Origin: Molanna angustata
Lineage: Eukaryota; Arthropoda; Insecta; Trichoptera; Molannidae
Length of the DNA stretch: 64,000 nt
Assembly: GCA_963576475.1 (NCBI GenBank)
Contig: OY754975.1
Coordinates: forward strand, 16,329,469 to 16,393,468
Direction of reading: 5' to 3'
A program made the position numbers and the translations under genes. The notes below the pieces were generated by a model that ran no database searches, had not been told where the DNA came from, and saw nothing but the letters and a program-made list of their open reading frames with translations. Positions within the stretch are counted from its first letter, which is position 1; each line of letters starts with the position of its first letter. Shown one piece after another: positions 22,501-35,514 of this stretch.

Positions 22501-25500
22501 TCATTACATTTTAAAGTTTGTTAAGTTATTTGACCTTCTTCTTCTTTTTAGCTTATGTGGCGTGTATTCATATATCGATTATACCAACGTGTTTTAGCCC
22601 TGTTTGCGTATAGGTTATGTAGGTATTTATTTTTTATCAAATATCGTATTTTTAACTTTGTGGTACATTTTAACAAAAATTAACTAAATTTTTTAACTTT
22701 GTTTACACCACGTGAGAATTGAATTTGCGACCGGTTTCGAAACTAACCTTTCCCCTCCTCAGGCATAATTTCAAGTTGCCTGAGGAGGGAACGGTTAGTT
22801 CCGAAACCGGTCGCAAATTCAATTCTCACGTGGTGTACACAAAGTCAAAAAATTTAGTTAATATTTCATTTTTGGTTGATAGAGAGTTATACATTCTACA
22901 CAATTTATAAAACAGACAATGTTGGATTGCTTTATTAGTGGACCAGTAAAAACTCCATGCATTATTCAATAGGATAATTAGGTAATATTGATTACAAAAA
23001 TTAATAAATAATACATTATTAATTTATTACTACATAAAAAAACACTATGATGATAAAGAGAGATAGGAGGAGACAGCTGTCCTGTTCTAAACGCACTGAG
23101 AGAGCTCGCAGAGATGTCGAGTTTATTAGAAAGCATTGTAGGTGCCTACACCGTGCAAGCACTGTAATGTCGGTAATACACAAAAGCATTATGAGTGTAG
23201 TTGTTATTACACTTAAAAGAATATAAAAAGGATATGTTGCATAATATAAAATAAGTACCTACTCAAACACAAGACATATAGTAAATACTTCTTAATTAAC
23301 AAAGTAGGTACCTACCTATAACTTTGAATATATCTCTTATAACAACAGAACGATTGGGAAATTTTAGGTAGGTACTTTAAATTGATACAATTTTTTATGT
23401 TTCATGATAACAGAAAAATAAATAGTTTAATGTAAACAACTTCACATATTTGTCAAATCACGGGATTCCACACCAATATGCTGAACGTATTCAACATTAT
23501 CCATCTCGATCCATGACACAGAATTTTTCAGTTCGTTTCAAGTAGGTCAGCAGCAAAAATTATGGTGTTGTTTATTATTATTGTTTATTATTAAAAATTA
23601 TTTATTGTGGCAGAAGTCTTGAAGTGTGGAAGAAGAACAACCAGGCAATTCTTTCCTAGAATAAAGGTCTGCATGATCACACATCTAGGTCACACAATGA
23701 GAGGAGAAAAGTACCAATTGCTTCAATTAATACTGAGGGCAAGACTGAAGGTCGCCGAGGGACTGGAAGGAGACAGATGTCCTGGCTGCGTAATATTAGG
23801 GAATGGACGGGCTTCAGAACTGTGGGACAGATATTCCGGGCAGCACAGGACAGAGAGGGATTCGCCAGAATGGTAGCCAAGGGGGGGTTCCAGGGGGAAG
23901 AGTTCGGATAAATAACTCACTTTGTATTTCCAAGAAAAAACTAAGGCGTGAAAAACTAACCTAACTACTATTTATTTGTAAACACGTCATGTTCTCAATT
24001 TTCTCTCCTTGTCCTTTTACCAATATTTTATTTTTGATATTAGGTAGGTTTTTTTTATCTCAGTGAAATGTACCTAATACCCTGTTCTTTGTTCTTGCTA
24101 TCAATCTTTTTGCTGTTGTACATAATATTTTATGTACAACAATCTTGGTTTGAAATCTTGGTTGGTTGGTAAGAAGTTGCCAAATGGCAATAGCATATAA
24201 AGATATTTGCCGATACTTATACCCTATATTATGTATTACTCACTAGGCAAGGGAAGGGAGCTGGCACTAACAATAAGTACCTAATAATGGCTTTTAAGTT
24301 TAAACAAAGAAAAATATTGTTATTGAATTTTACCACTGACAAGAGACGCAAAGGCGCGAAATTTGGTCACATATTCCGTGGTGATAAATATGCCCTTCTA
24401 CAACTTATAGTGGAGGGAAAGACAGGGGAAAAACGGAGTATGGGGTGTAAAAGAATATAGTGATTTAAAATCTCGATTCCGGATTATCATTCCGGCGTCA
24501 TTAACGTGTGATGGCCGACGAACTCCCTTAGGAGCGGCACGAGGAGAAGAATTGAAATTTGCGAGATTCAGCCAAAAAGTTATATCGACACTTTTTAATA
24601 ATACGCAATAAACTATACCTAAACTAAATCAGGATGTTATGTCCCATGAACCGATATATGGTTACCAACACTGAAGTGCTGTGAAGAGCTACCATGGCAA
24701 AATATTTATGTCCTCATTGTCCTCATCCTCACCATGAAACGAAAAATTGAGCGTAGGAGGCCAATGTCTTAAGTGAGGAACATCGGAGAATGGATAAGAA
24801 TTTATAGAGTGGAGGAGCAGTTCCGATCAGTTCTGGGGGGCAAGTCTGGTCAACTGGCGAAATCAAAACTCCCATATCACAGATATAATAAATTATTATA
24901 TGGAGTTCTATAATATCTTAAGATGTTACAGAACAGAGATGCCTATACCGGAGTAATAACGTCGGAGACGACATGGTATTTGACGAGAATTACGCATGAC
25001 TGACGAGAATAATTCGTTAGATGGTGCTTCGATATTGTACCTATAAAATATGATAATTTAAATTAATGAATAAGTACGATAAGATTGAAAAACTTACGTT
25101 TCCAATAAAAACAAAGAATGCAAAACAAATACAAAATAACACATTTAGAATTAATTTTGAATCGAGAATACGACATGACCACGATGCACGTATTTAATTA
25201 GATATGTTTGGTAAACACAAGATGAATTTTCAAACTTGTAATATCTTGTTTTAAACTTGTATCAAAGTTTTATTAGAGGAACATCCACAGGTTGTTATGG
25301 TAAAACTTTTATTCAGTTTTAAAACATTTTTCCGACTTCACACTGGATAATGGAAAACGTGTGGTTTCATACTAAAAAATAAGTACAAATACAACGAAAA
25401 AAAAATACATTTAACGGACGCAAAGATAAAAAGCGGAAATATTATTTTTCACTAAAACATGGCGAATTTTGGATACGACTTTTGACAGTCGCATTCGGGG

Positions 25501-28500
25501 GTTCTGCGCATGTGCATCCGACCGCGCTGTTCTATTTTCAAATGACAAGAATATCAAAAGGTCAGACGTGAAAATTCGATACTATTTCCATCGGCTAAAA
25601 ACATAACTTATTCATACAATTTTCGTGAAATGCCAGTTTATTATATACCAATTAGTATGCCACGGAAGAACGCCGATGAATGGTTTTATTATTTAGAAAC
25701 TATAGATTGGTTATTGATTGTTATGATGAGTCATTAATAACCCAATTTTCAAATTAACCGATTTTTTTTAAATAAAAGAATGTACAAAATAAAATCAAAG
25801 CCTATGTAGGTACTTTAAAAGATCAATTGAAGGTGTTGGTACACTTAAAAAAATATTATAAATTTGTTGTACATATACCATTAATTTACTTTCAATATTT
25901 TAATTGAATTTGTAAACAAAAAATGCATTTTGGTAGAAACCCGTTCGCGTATTTCTTCGCGTTCAATTCAAGGAAAGTGTCCTCCAATACTGTGCACGGG
26001 TTTGCAGCGTCAATTGTCTTCCAAACATTGGATTTTTTTTCCCACTCGGGAGTCAATGATATTTTTATGACAATTTTTAATGTCTCAATAGAGACGAAAT
26101 TGGAATATTATACGAGAACTGGGAAATCAAGGCACCTACAGGGCACTCGACCTGTCATCAAGAAATTTTTTTGACTTCAAAGCAGAAAAACCATACAAAA
26201 AGTCCACTACTCTATACATTTTTCTCACACGGGACTAATGTTAATACTGTCGATTCATTAAGAGAGATAAATTCTCTTTTAAAAATCGACTGTTGGATCA
26301 GAAAATTCTCGAAAAATTCTTGAGTAATATTCTCGAAGTGAAACACTATTTTTGAGTAGTCACAAAATGAACAGAAAATAATTAATAGCGTTTGATAAAG
26401 TTGACAATAAAATCTTTGTCGTACTTTCGAGAAATAAAGAAAAAGATCAAATTTATCGTCCATAATTATTGAATTAATCCACAAAATAAAAATTTTGCAG
26501 AATGTGAAATATTTGTCAAAATATGTATAAAATTTAAATACTACCAAATGTAGGTACTGCCAAAGATTTTCATATAATAAATATACTAGATGGAGTATTA
26601 GATACTCCGTGCAATAAGTGATTCATGGTATATCGCGCGTTTGATTTCTTGGTTGGCAACATATTGCAGTTTTTCATACATTTCAACACTTCCTAGATAA
26701 CTGATAACTGTTCTCTAAATCTTAATGAACAAAGTGTTTCTTTCGACAAATGAATCCGAAAAATTCACACAGTAATTATCTCTATACAAAAACGATAATT
26801 TCTGTCCACCTTTTTGTCAAAAGTCCCGCGGAAAAAAATTCTCACACCGATTGATACAAAATTTGCTAACTACGACATCTAATATATGAAAATCTATGGG
26901 TACTGCTACAGTTAGAAGCAATGTAGGTAGATAGGAATCTCAATTTGATTATTGCAGGATTGGGACATAATAGAGGATATTCTTTGAAAACACGATTCTA
27001 AGAAAAGTCCGTCGCCAGAAACGTACCAAGGCAAATATTAAATTACATAATATTTGCTAGTGTATTTATTTAATATTCAAAATTTGGGTATTTTTTCATT
27101 ACAAAGAACGATGACTTTGTATATTGTTATATTTTTTTCGACACTGACGACGTTTAAAGATTAATATTGAATATAACATATTTATTTAACTTCTTCATGT
27201 AGGTACATCAAGTTTAGGTACAAAGGCGGGTTTATTGCCGTAAGGCAATTTTTTTCCAGACTACCCGAGCAACGTGAAGTTAATTTGGTACATTTAAAAT
27301 AAAAAAAAATCGCAAAAAAGAAAAAAAAAAAACAAAGAGAAAAATAATAACACTGTTCATAGCAATGAGGAAAGGAAGGAAGGATCTGAAGGATGTAGAA
27401 GGAATATTTAGGAACTATTTGACAAATAAAGTTTATTTAGATTACTTTAAAATTTGTACAGATTGAGATGACGTCACCTCATCACTTAGGCCATTCCATA
27501 GTCTAGCTGATTGTACTTGAAAATAAGAGCTTAAAACTTCTTTAGTGTAATGGAGATAATAGTTAGTGTGGTACGTTCAGTGATTTGACAGGAAGAAAAC
27601 TTAGTTATTTTTTTGAAATGTTGTCGTGAATGCGGGGGGGGGGGGGTTACAAATAATCTTATAAAGCAATGACAGTAGATGAATGTTATGACGATCTCGT
27701 ATCATTGGCCAACGAAGTATATTTCTACAAGTGGCAATACTATCATATTTTTTGAGATCGTAAATGAACCGTATACAGTCATTCTGTAATCGTTCCAGTT
27801 TATTCAATAATTCTTCATTGGCATCCATATAACACACATTACCGAAATAAAGCAAGAGAAGAAATAAAGATTGAGGTAGTGTGATTTAACAATGTATATA
27901 CTGTTTCGATTCTATATTCAGCGTTATCATATCGTCTGGTAAAGATAAATTAGTAAAAGAGTCAAAGATATCAGCAAGGAAAGCCATTGAACCACATGCC
28001 AAAAAAAAGTAATGACGAACATAATTTGATAAATATTTTAATAATTTAAATGTATTTTCCACACAGTGGAAGGTTACGATTTTGAAATTTAATTAATTTA
28101 TTTTATAAAAATATAAACATATTTACAAAATAGATGCATAATACACATCAATATACAAAATAAAATTATAGGTAAAAAATAAAGTATAAAATTATACTCT
28201 ATGATTTATTAATGTTTATAAATTAAAACAAAATTATAACATATAAATCAGATAACATCAATGAATGAAAAGTTGATTTTTTTAAATTAAAATGTTGGCG
28301 CCAATATATTGTGGCCGGCCCTGTTACCTTTTTGTACAAAATGAGGGCGATTGAAGCGATCTGTCTAATCATCGAAGCGCTCTTTCATAATCGGGATTAA
28401 ATTGAATAACTGCATTTTAAATTATAAGGAAAAAGTAAAAGCACTCTAAAGGAACGGGCACACGGGCACTTCTGCTACATATATGTGATATAAGTAGGGT

Positions 28501-31500
28501 TGCCACACGTCCCGTTTATACAGGACAGTCACCGTATTTGACCAACGCGTCCCATTTTTCGATAAAATACGGAGATGCATAGATAATGTGAATATGAATT
28601 TTGGCGGCTTCAACAGAGGCGTAATATGTTTTCAAGACTGAACACGCTGAATTGGGCAGATATATTGAAATGTTTGAAGGTATCGGAGCTGAAAAGCGTT
28701 TCAAAGAACAAGATAGGATAAAGAAAAGACGAGAGGCTTTGTTGTGAAATAATTTTTGAGATTGAAAAGAGAGAGATATATCTATTGAAGATAAAATATG
28801 TACTGCACGAATTCTACACATCACCCTGTCAACAGCCACTGTCGGTGATGAATTGATAGTGGTCAAGGTATTCAAAGAACTTCCATATTTACACTGTGAG
28901 GACGGAAAAACTGGAGGAGTTTAATTTAGGTATATGCTGGTGTTAACAAAATACGTGCTTTGTCTTTCACTATGTAGGTGTGTATGCTTTGGTGCAGTTG
29001 AAACGCTTCGTATCGGCGTTGATGCGTTTTGGACATCGAAAGTGTCAAAATGTCACCTATTAGTTGTTATAAGTTATAGCAACCCTACATTATATAGCAA
29101 GTTAATCCTGCCCATACATACATCGTTTTTACTCTCCAATACTTTATGATTTCATATATTTTGTATCAATTTCTCAACGGATATCTTGTAGAGAATGCAT
29201 ACTGTGAGTTTCGTCATGATGTCTTTATGTGTATGGTGTACTATGAAAATTTGTGCCCTCTGTATACCCCGAAGTCAGATCAACTGTACATACCTAACTA
29301 ACAAGTTTTTCGTGGATATCCATTACTCTTCCATGATTTCATCCGTCAAAACATTCAACATATAATTTTAAGTTCTAGAGTGTTTTTTTAAATTTTGTTT
29401 AAAGAATCTGTGCAAAAGAAATGTATTACATAAAAATGCATTCAGATACAGATGTATAACTGATTTTTAACCATTCATAAAGAAAAAAATATACCTATTT
29501 ACTATGCAATGTAGAGGAAAGTATTGGTCATAATTCACTCGTTTTTCATATATAGGTACATTTGTATAAAAAAATAAATTTAATGTGACTTAATGTGATA
29601 GTGGAGATTATAACACTCATTTGTGGTTTTGTGAATATGCTGATGCGAACAAAAACGTGGTTTGTCTTTCACTAATTCATCATTGATGCATTTTGGGCAC
29701 CGAAAAACTATCCGCATTGATTCGTAGAAGTTATGGTTACCCTAATTATAGGTATAGATTTCTAGCTGCTGTGCTGGTCCTGTCCCGTACAATAGACCTT
29801 TCAATCCAGATTCAATTATAGACGGACGCCATTTTGAAAATAGGTCTCGAGATAAATTTAAATGGCTGCACTACCAGTTTAAATTGGTTCAATAAATGAT
29901 TGAGATTTAAATCAATCGTTTTTACATGGCAATATCGAATAGTTTTATGTAAGTAAGTAGATCCTACCTATGTACATGAAAACCATTTTCTTAAACAAAA
30001 AATTAAGTGAAAACTTTATTTTTTTAATTATTTTTTTGGCATTCCATCTGATATCGAGTGATATAGACATTTATCGGAAGTAAGACAAAAATTGAACACA
30101 TAATATCCACTGCAATGTTTGGGAATATTACATATATTGTATAATTATCGTAAAACAACTTGAACCAGAGTTCCGGGTGCGCAGAGCGCTAATTTGTGTT
30201 TTGGCATTCCATCTGATATCGAGTGATATAGACATTTATCAGAAGTAAGACAAAAACTGAACACATAATATCCACTGCAATGTTTGGGAATATTACATAT
30301 ATTGTATAATTATCGTAAAACAACTTGAACCAGAGTTCCGGGTGCGCAGAGCGCTAATTTGTGTTTTGGCATTCCATCTGATATCGAGTGATATAGACAT
30401 TTATCGGAAGTAAGACAAAAATTGAACACATAATACCCACTGCAATGTTTGGGAATATTACATATATTGTATAATTATCGTAAAACAACTTGAACCAGAG
30501 TTCCGGGTGCGCAGAGCGCTAATTTGTGTTTTGGCATTCCATCTGATATCGAGTGATATAGACATTTATCGGAAGTAAGACAAAAATTGAACACATAATA
30601 TCCACTGCAATGTTTGGGAATATTACATATATTGTATAATTATCGTAAAACAACTTGAACCAGAGTTCCGGGTGCGCAGAGCGCTAATTTGTGTTTTGGC
30701 ATTCCATCTGATATCGAGTGATATAGACATTTATCAGAAGTAAGACAAAAACTGAACACATAATATCCACTGCAATGTTTGGGAATATTACATATATTGT
30801 AAAATTATCGTAAAACAACTTGAACCAGAGTTCCGGGTGCGCAGAGCGCTAATTTGTGTTTTGGCATTCCATCTGATATCGAGTGATATAGACATTTATC
30901 GGAAGTAAGACAAAAATTGAACACATAATATCCACTGCAATGTTTGGGAATATTACATATATTGTATAATTATCGTAAAACAACTTGAACCAGAGTTCCG
31001 GGTGCGCAGAGCGCTAATTTGTGTTTTGGCATTCCATCTGATATCGAGTGATATAGACATTTATCGGAAGTAAGACAAAAATTGAACACATAATATCCAC
31101 TGCAATGTTTGGGAATATTACATATATTGTATAATTATCGTAAAACAACTTGAACCAGAGTTCCGGGTGCGCAGAGCGCTAATTTGTGTTTTGGCATTCC
31201 ATCTGATATCGAGTGATATAGACATTTATCAGAAGTAAGACAAAAACTGAACACATAATATCCACTGCAATGTTTGGGAATATTACATATATTGTATAAT
31301 TATCGTAAAACAACTTGAACCAGAGTTCCGGGTGCGCAGAGCGCTAATTTGTGTTTTGGCATTCCATCTGATATCGAGTGATATAGACATTTATCGGAAG
31401 TAAGACAAAAATTGAACACATAATACCCACTGCAATGTTTGGGAATATTACATATATTGTATAATTATCTTAAAACAACTTGAACCAGAGTTCCTGGTGC

Positions 31501-32179
31501 GCAGAGCGCTAATTTGTGTTTTTTTGCTTGGTTGGTATATGTGCAAATCGCCCTCTCTACTGCGAAGTGGCTCAAGAAGTTTGACGAAAACTATAAAATA
31601 ATAATTGTAAATTATTTGTTGCAAATATTTTAAAATTACAATAATTCTTACAATATTTTGTACAGTTTTACATTAAATACGTTATTGCAGCTCAGGGTGG
31701 TGATATAGTAAATTAAAACTTTGTATGTTCGTATATTTTGTTATGATATGATTAAATAAAATAACTAAATGCCATACCATACCATACCATCACGCCATTC
31801 CCCTATTTGGGGTAGGCAGAGAGAACCGGACGCCAGACTCCTCTCTCTTGACATACATTGCTCGCTTCATTCACGTCCATACATCGTCTCATACACGCTC
31901 TTCTATTATTCTTACTTCTAACATCACCATCTTTCAAAATCCCATTTATGTGATCGTGCCAACGTTTTCTTGGCCGACCTCTTTTTCGTTCCTCTTTTAT
32001 CAGCCTTGTACACTTTTTTTGTCAGACGGTCATCACTCATTCTTTCTATGTGGCCGAACCACCTTAGGGAATTTATTTTCATCTTACTTACGATATTTCT
32101 TTCAATCATATATTCTTGTCTAATCCAACTGTCGATTCGTTCATGAGAATTCAATTATCTGAATGAATCTTTATGTGAG

Positions 32180-32248
<69 letters not shown>

Positions 32249-35200
32249 TCTGTGTGTGTGTCCCCCCCCTTATAACTTTTGATCCGCTCAATTTACAGAG
32301 CCCAAATTTTCAGAATATATAGACAGTTATAGGCCTACAAAACTTTTATACTCAGAATTGTTAATTTTTGTTTCAGTCAGGGGTTATCAACTTTTGAATT
32401 TTTACTTTATTTTTATATATATCTCAGAAACCGTAAACGCTACAACGCTGAAAATTGGTATGAACATAGAAAAATATAAAATCTCAAATTAGTTTTATTT
32501 TAATTCCAGTGTTTCTCAAACATTTTTTATTAAGAAAAATATTTTTTTTATGATAAATTTGTGAGTTCAACTGCTTATATTTCAATTTTTTTTTGAATAT
32601 CGAAAAAAGCCGAAACACCCTAACTAGATAATTTAATTTTCTATAAAAAATATTAACATTGTAGTAGTACATCTCAAATTTTTTTCACAATTTTTATAAA
32701 AATTGAATTTAGTGACGACATCGCTTCATACAATTTGTATGGAAGTCACCTATACACAATATCAAAGAGCACTTAATAGTTTGATACTTCATCTCCAAAC
32801 ATACAATATATAGCATCATGCTGTTTTCATATTCCGGGTAGGAAAAAAAGACTGACCTCCATACTATCCTATCTTGACTACCTAGGTACATGTGTTGTAT
32901 AGAAAATCAAATATCATAAAATAATAAATAATTTGTATTTATAGGTTTATAGTTTGGTACTTATTTTTCAATTATACATACTATCGCTATCGACAGTTGG
33001 ATCTCATGTGTTACATGCAACTAGTATCCTACTAAATGTAATTCAATATTTATGTTAATATGTTACCTTACAAATTGCATCAATTCAGGCGATTAGGAAA
33101 AATTAAAGAAGTCGATTTATAAATAATTTGTTTTGGTTTTTTATACGAACGGTTTCGAACCGACTAACTCTTTCTCAGGATTATATTGTAATTAATTTGT
33201 TATAGAGTTTCATCAAGAATTGTCTGCTAACAAGTCAATTCATGACTCGAATCGAATATGATAATATCCAATGAGTATAAAGAGTATGTGGTAAGATGGT
33301 TAAATATGATATAGTTTTCGCCAAATAACTTGAACTTTTAGCCGAGAAGGGGGGCGATTTGCACGTAAACCAACGAAGCAAAAAGACACAATTTTGCGCT
33401 CTGCGCAACCGAAAGGTCGTTCAAGATGTTTGGCGAAAATTATACCTACGGATAATTTATTATATATTAAGTATTGTCAGCAATCGAAAAAACTGAAGTA
33501 GTGGTTTATATATTTACACTAGGTTGGTACCTCGGACCACATTTATTGAGTATCTATAGTTTTTTTGTATTTTTAAGATTATAATTATTCATAATACGTT
33601 CATAAAAAGTCATAATTATTAATAATACGTCTAATTCAGTAACTTTTTAAGAACGTTCCGGCCAATATAGGTACGTTCCTATTCCATTTAGTCCAAGTTT
33701 ATATTTTATAACGCTGAAATAAGACCGTAAATCTAAGATCTACAATTTTAGAACGTTCCTAATTTAGTTCCAATAGTTACTGAATATGGGGTAATGTCAG
33801 TATTGACTGAGTAATTCACAACAAATGAAAGTAAAAAATAAAATTTCAAATAATGCATTTGGAACATAGCAGCCGAATATTGCACAAAATGCTGAAAAAA
33901 AGTCGTTGTAATAATAGGTCGGCAAAACATTGCAAATATGAATGAAGCAGAATAGGGCGATAAGAATGGCGGCAGAGGGGTATGAAGTATGAAGGTGAGG
34001 TTGGTAGTGAATAACGGGCACCAACATCCGGTTGGCCGGCTGCCATGACAGATAAAAAGCGCGGGAGGAAGTGATAAGGTGGGATACTATTATAATTCGC
34101 AATGGTGCCTATTTAGTGGAACGTCAAGATATCAATTATAATAAATCTGTTTTTCGGGTTTATCTATGGTTTGGTACCTACATGGTAAAATGAATTCACA
34201 GGTAGGTGGTACCTATACATCCTCGCAATTAAATCATTAATACCTATTCAGAACCCTCATAGAAAGTAATATGTTAAAATCGATTGTGTTTTTGAATGTA
34301 CCGCCGTGGCACAGTTGGTAAGACGTTTGGCTTTTGTGCGACCGACCTGGGTTTGATCCCCAGCAGAGGAGGAATGTATTTAAATTATTTTTTTATGCAA
34401 ATATAGCTTTTTTGGGCTGGAAACACTGGTTAATTGGAAGAAATTGCCATATGGCAATAAACTCGCGACATGCGCAGGGTGCAAAGAAGTGTTTGTTTTT
34501 ATTATTATCATCATAAATGTAGGTATGCAGGATATGTACGTATGTTTTGTACAAAATAGGTTAACTACTCCAACTCACTAACTCACTTACTCCAAGTGGA
34601 TATGGTGGGGAGTAATGTATTTTTAAGTTTATTTTTTTATTGCAGATTATAAACTAGTATCATGCTGAGATTGTACTCTGAAAGTTACGTGGTATGTACG
34701 GCGTGTTTATTCTAATTTAACGATTATAGACTGAAGGTACTTATTCGATTCCTTTCAAATTTCGTGTAGGTATTTACCTACCTATATCTAATAAGATATT
34801 GAAGGATATCTAATCAGTATAGATAGTATGGAGGTCAGTCCTTTTTTCCTATCCAGAATATGAAAACAGCATGGTGGTATGGAGATTAAGTATCAAACTA
34901 CTAAGTCTTCTTAGATATTGTGTATAGGCGACTGCCATACAAATTGTATGAAGCGATGTCGTCACTAAATTCAATTTTTATAAAAATTGTCAAAAATAAT
35001 TTGAGATGTACTACTACAATGTTAATATTTTTATACAAAATTAAATTTTCTAGTTGGGGTGTTTCGGCTTTTTTCGATATTTTAAAATTTTTTGGAAATA
35101 TAGGCAGTTAAACACATAAATTTATCAGAAAAAAACATGTTTTTCTTAATAATAAATGTTTGAGAAATTCTGGAATTTTTTTGAAAAAACAAATTTGTGA

Positions 35201-35417
35201 TAAGATATATTTTTCTATATTCATACTAATTTTCAGCGTTCTAGCTTTTATGGTTTCTGAGATATATGGAAAAATAAAGTTAAAATTCAAAAGTTGATAT
35301 CCCCTGACTGAAACAAAAATTCAAAATTCTGAGTATAAAATTTTTTTAGGCCTATAACTATTTATATATTCAGAAATTTTGGGCTCTGTAAATTGAGCGG
35401 ATCAAAAGTTTTAAGGG

Positions 35418-35514
<97 letters not shown>

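Noticed and set aside
28516..28875. 119-codon minus-strand frame as a transposase
   Set aside because: No catalytic or zinc-finger motif visible; it lies inside a hAT-like remnant in which neither strand gives a recognisable transposase.
30033..31594. CRISPR-like array
   Set aside because: Monomers are contiguous 165-bp tandem repeats with no unique spacers, in a eukaryotic intron; the 43-bp and 137-bp arrays fail for the same reason.
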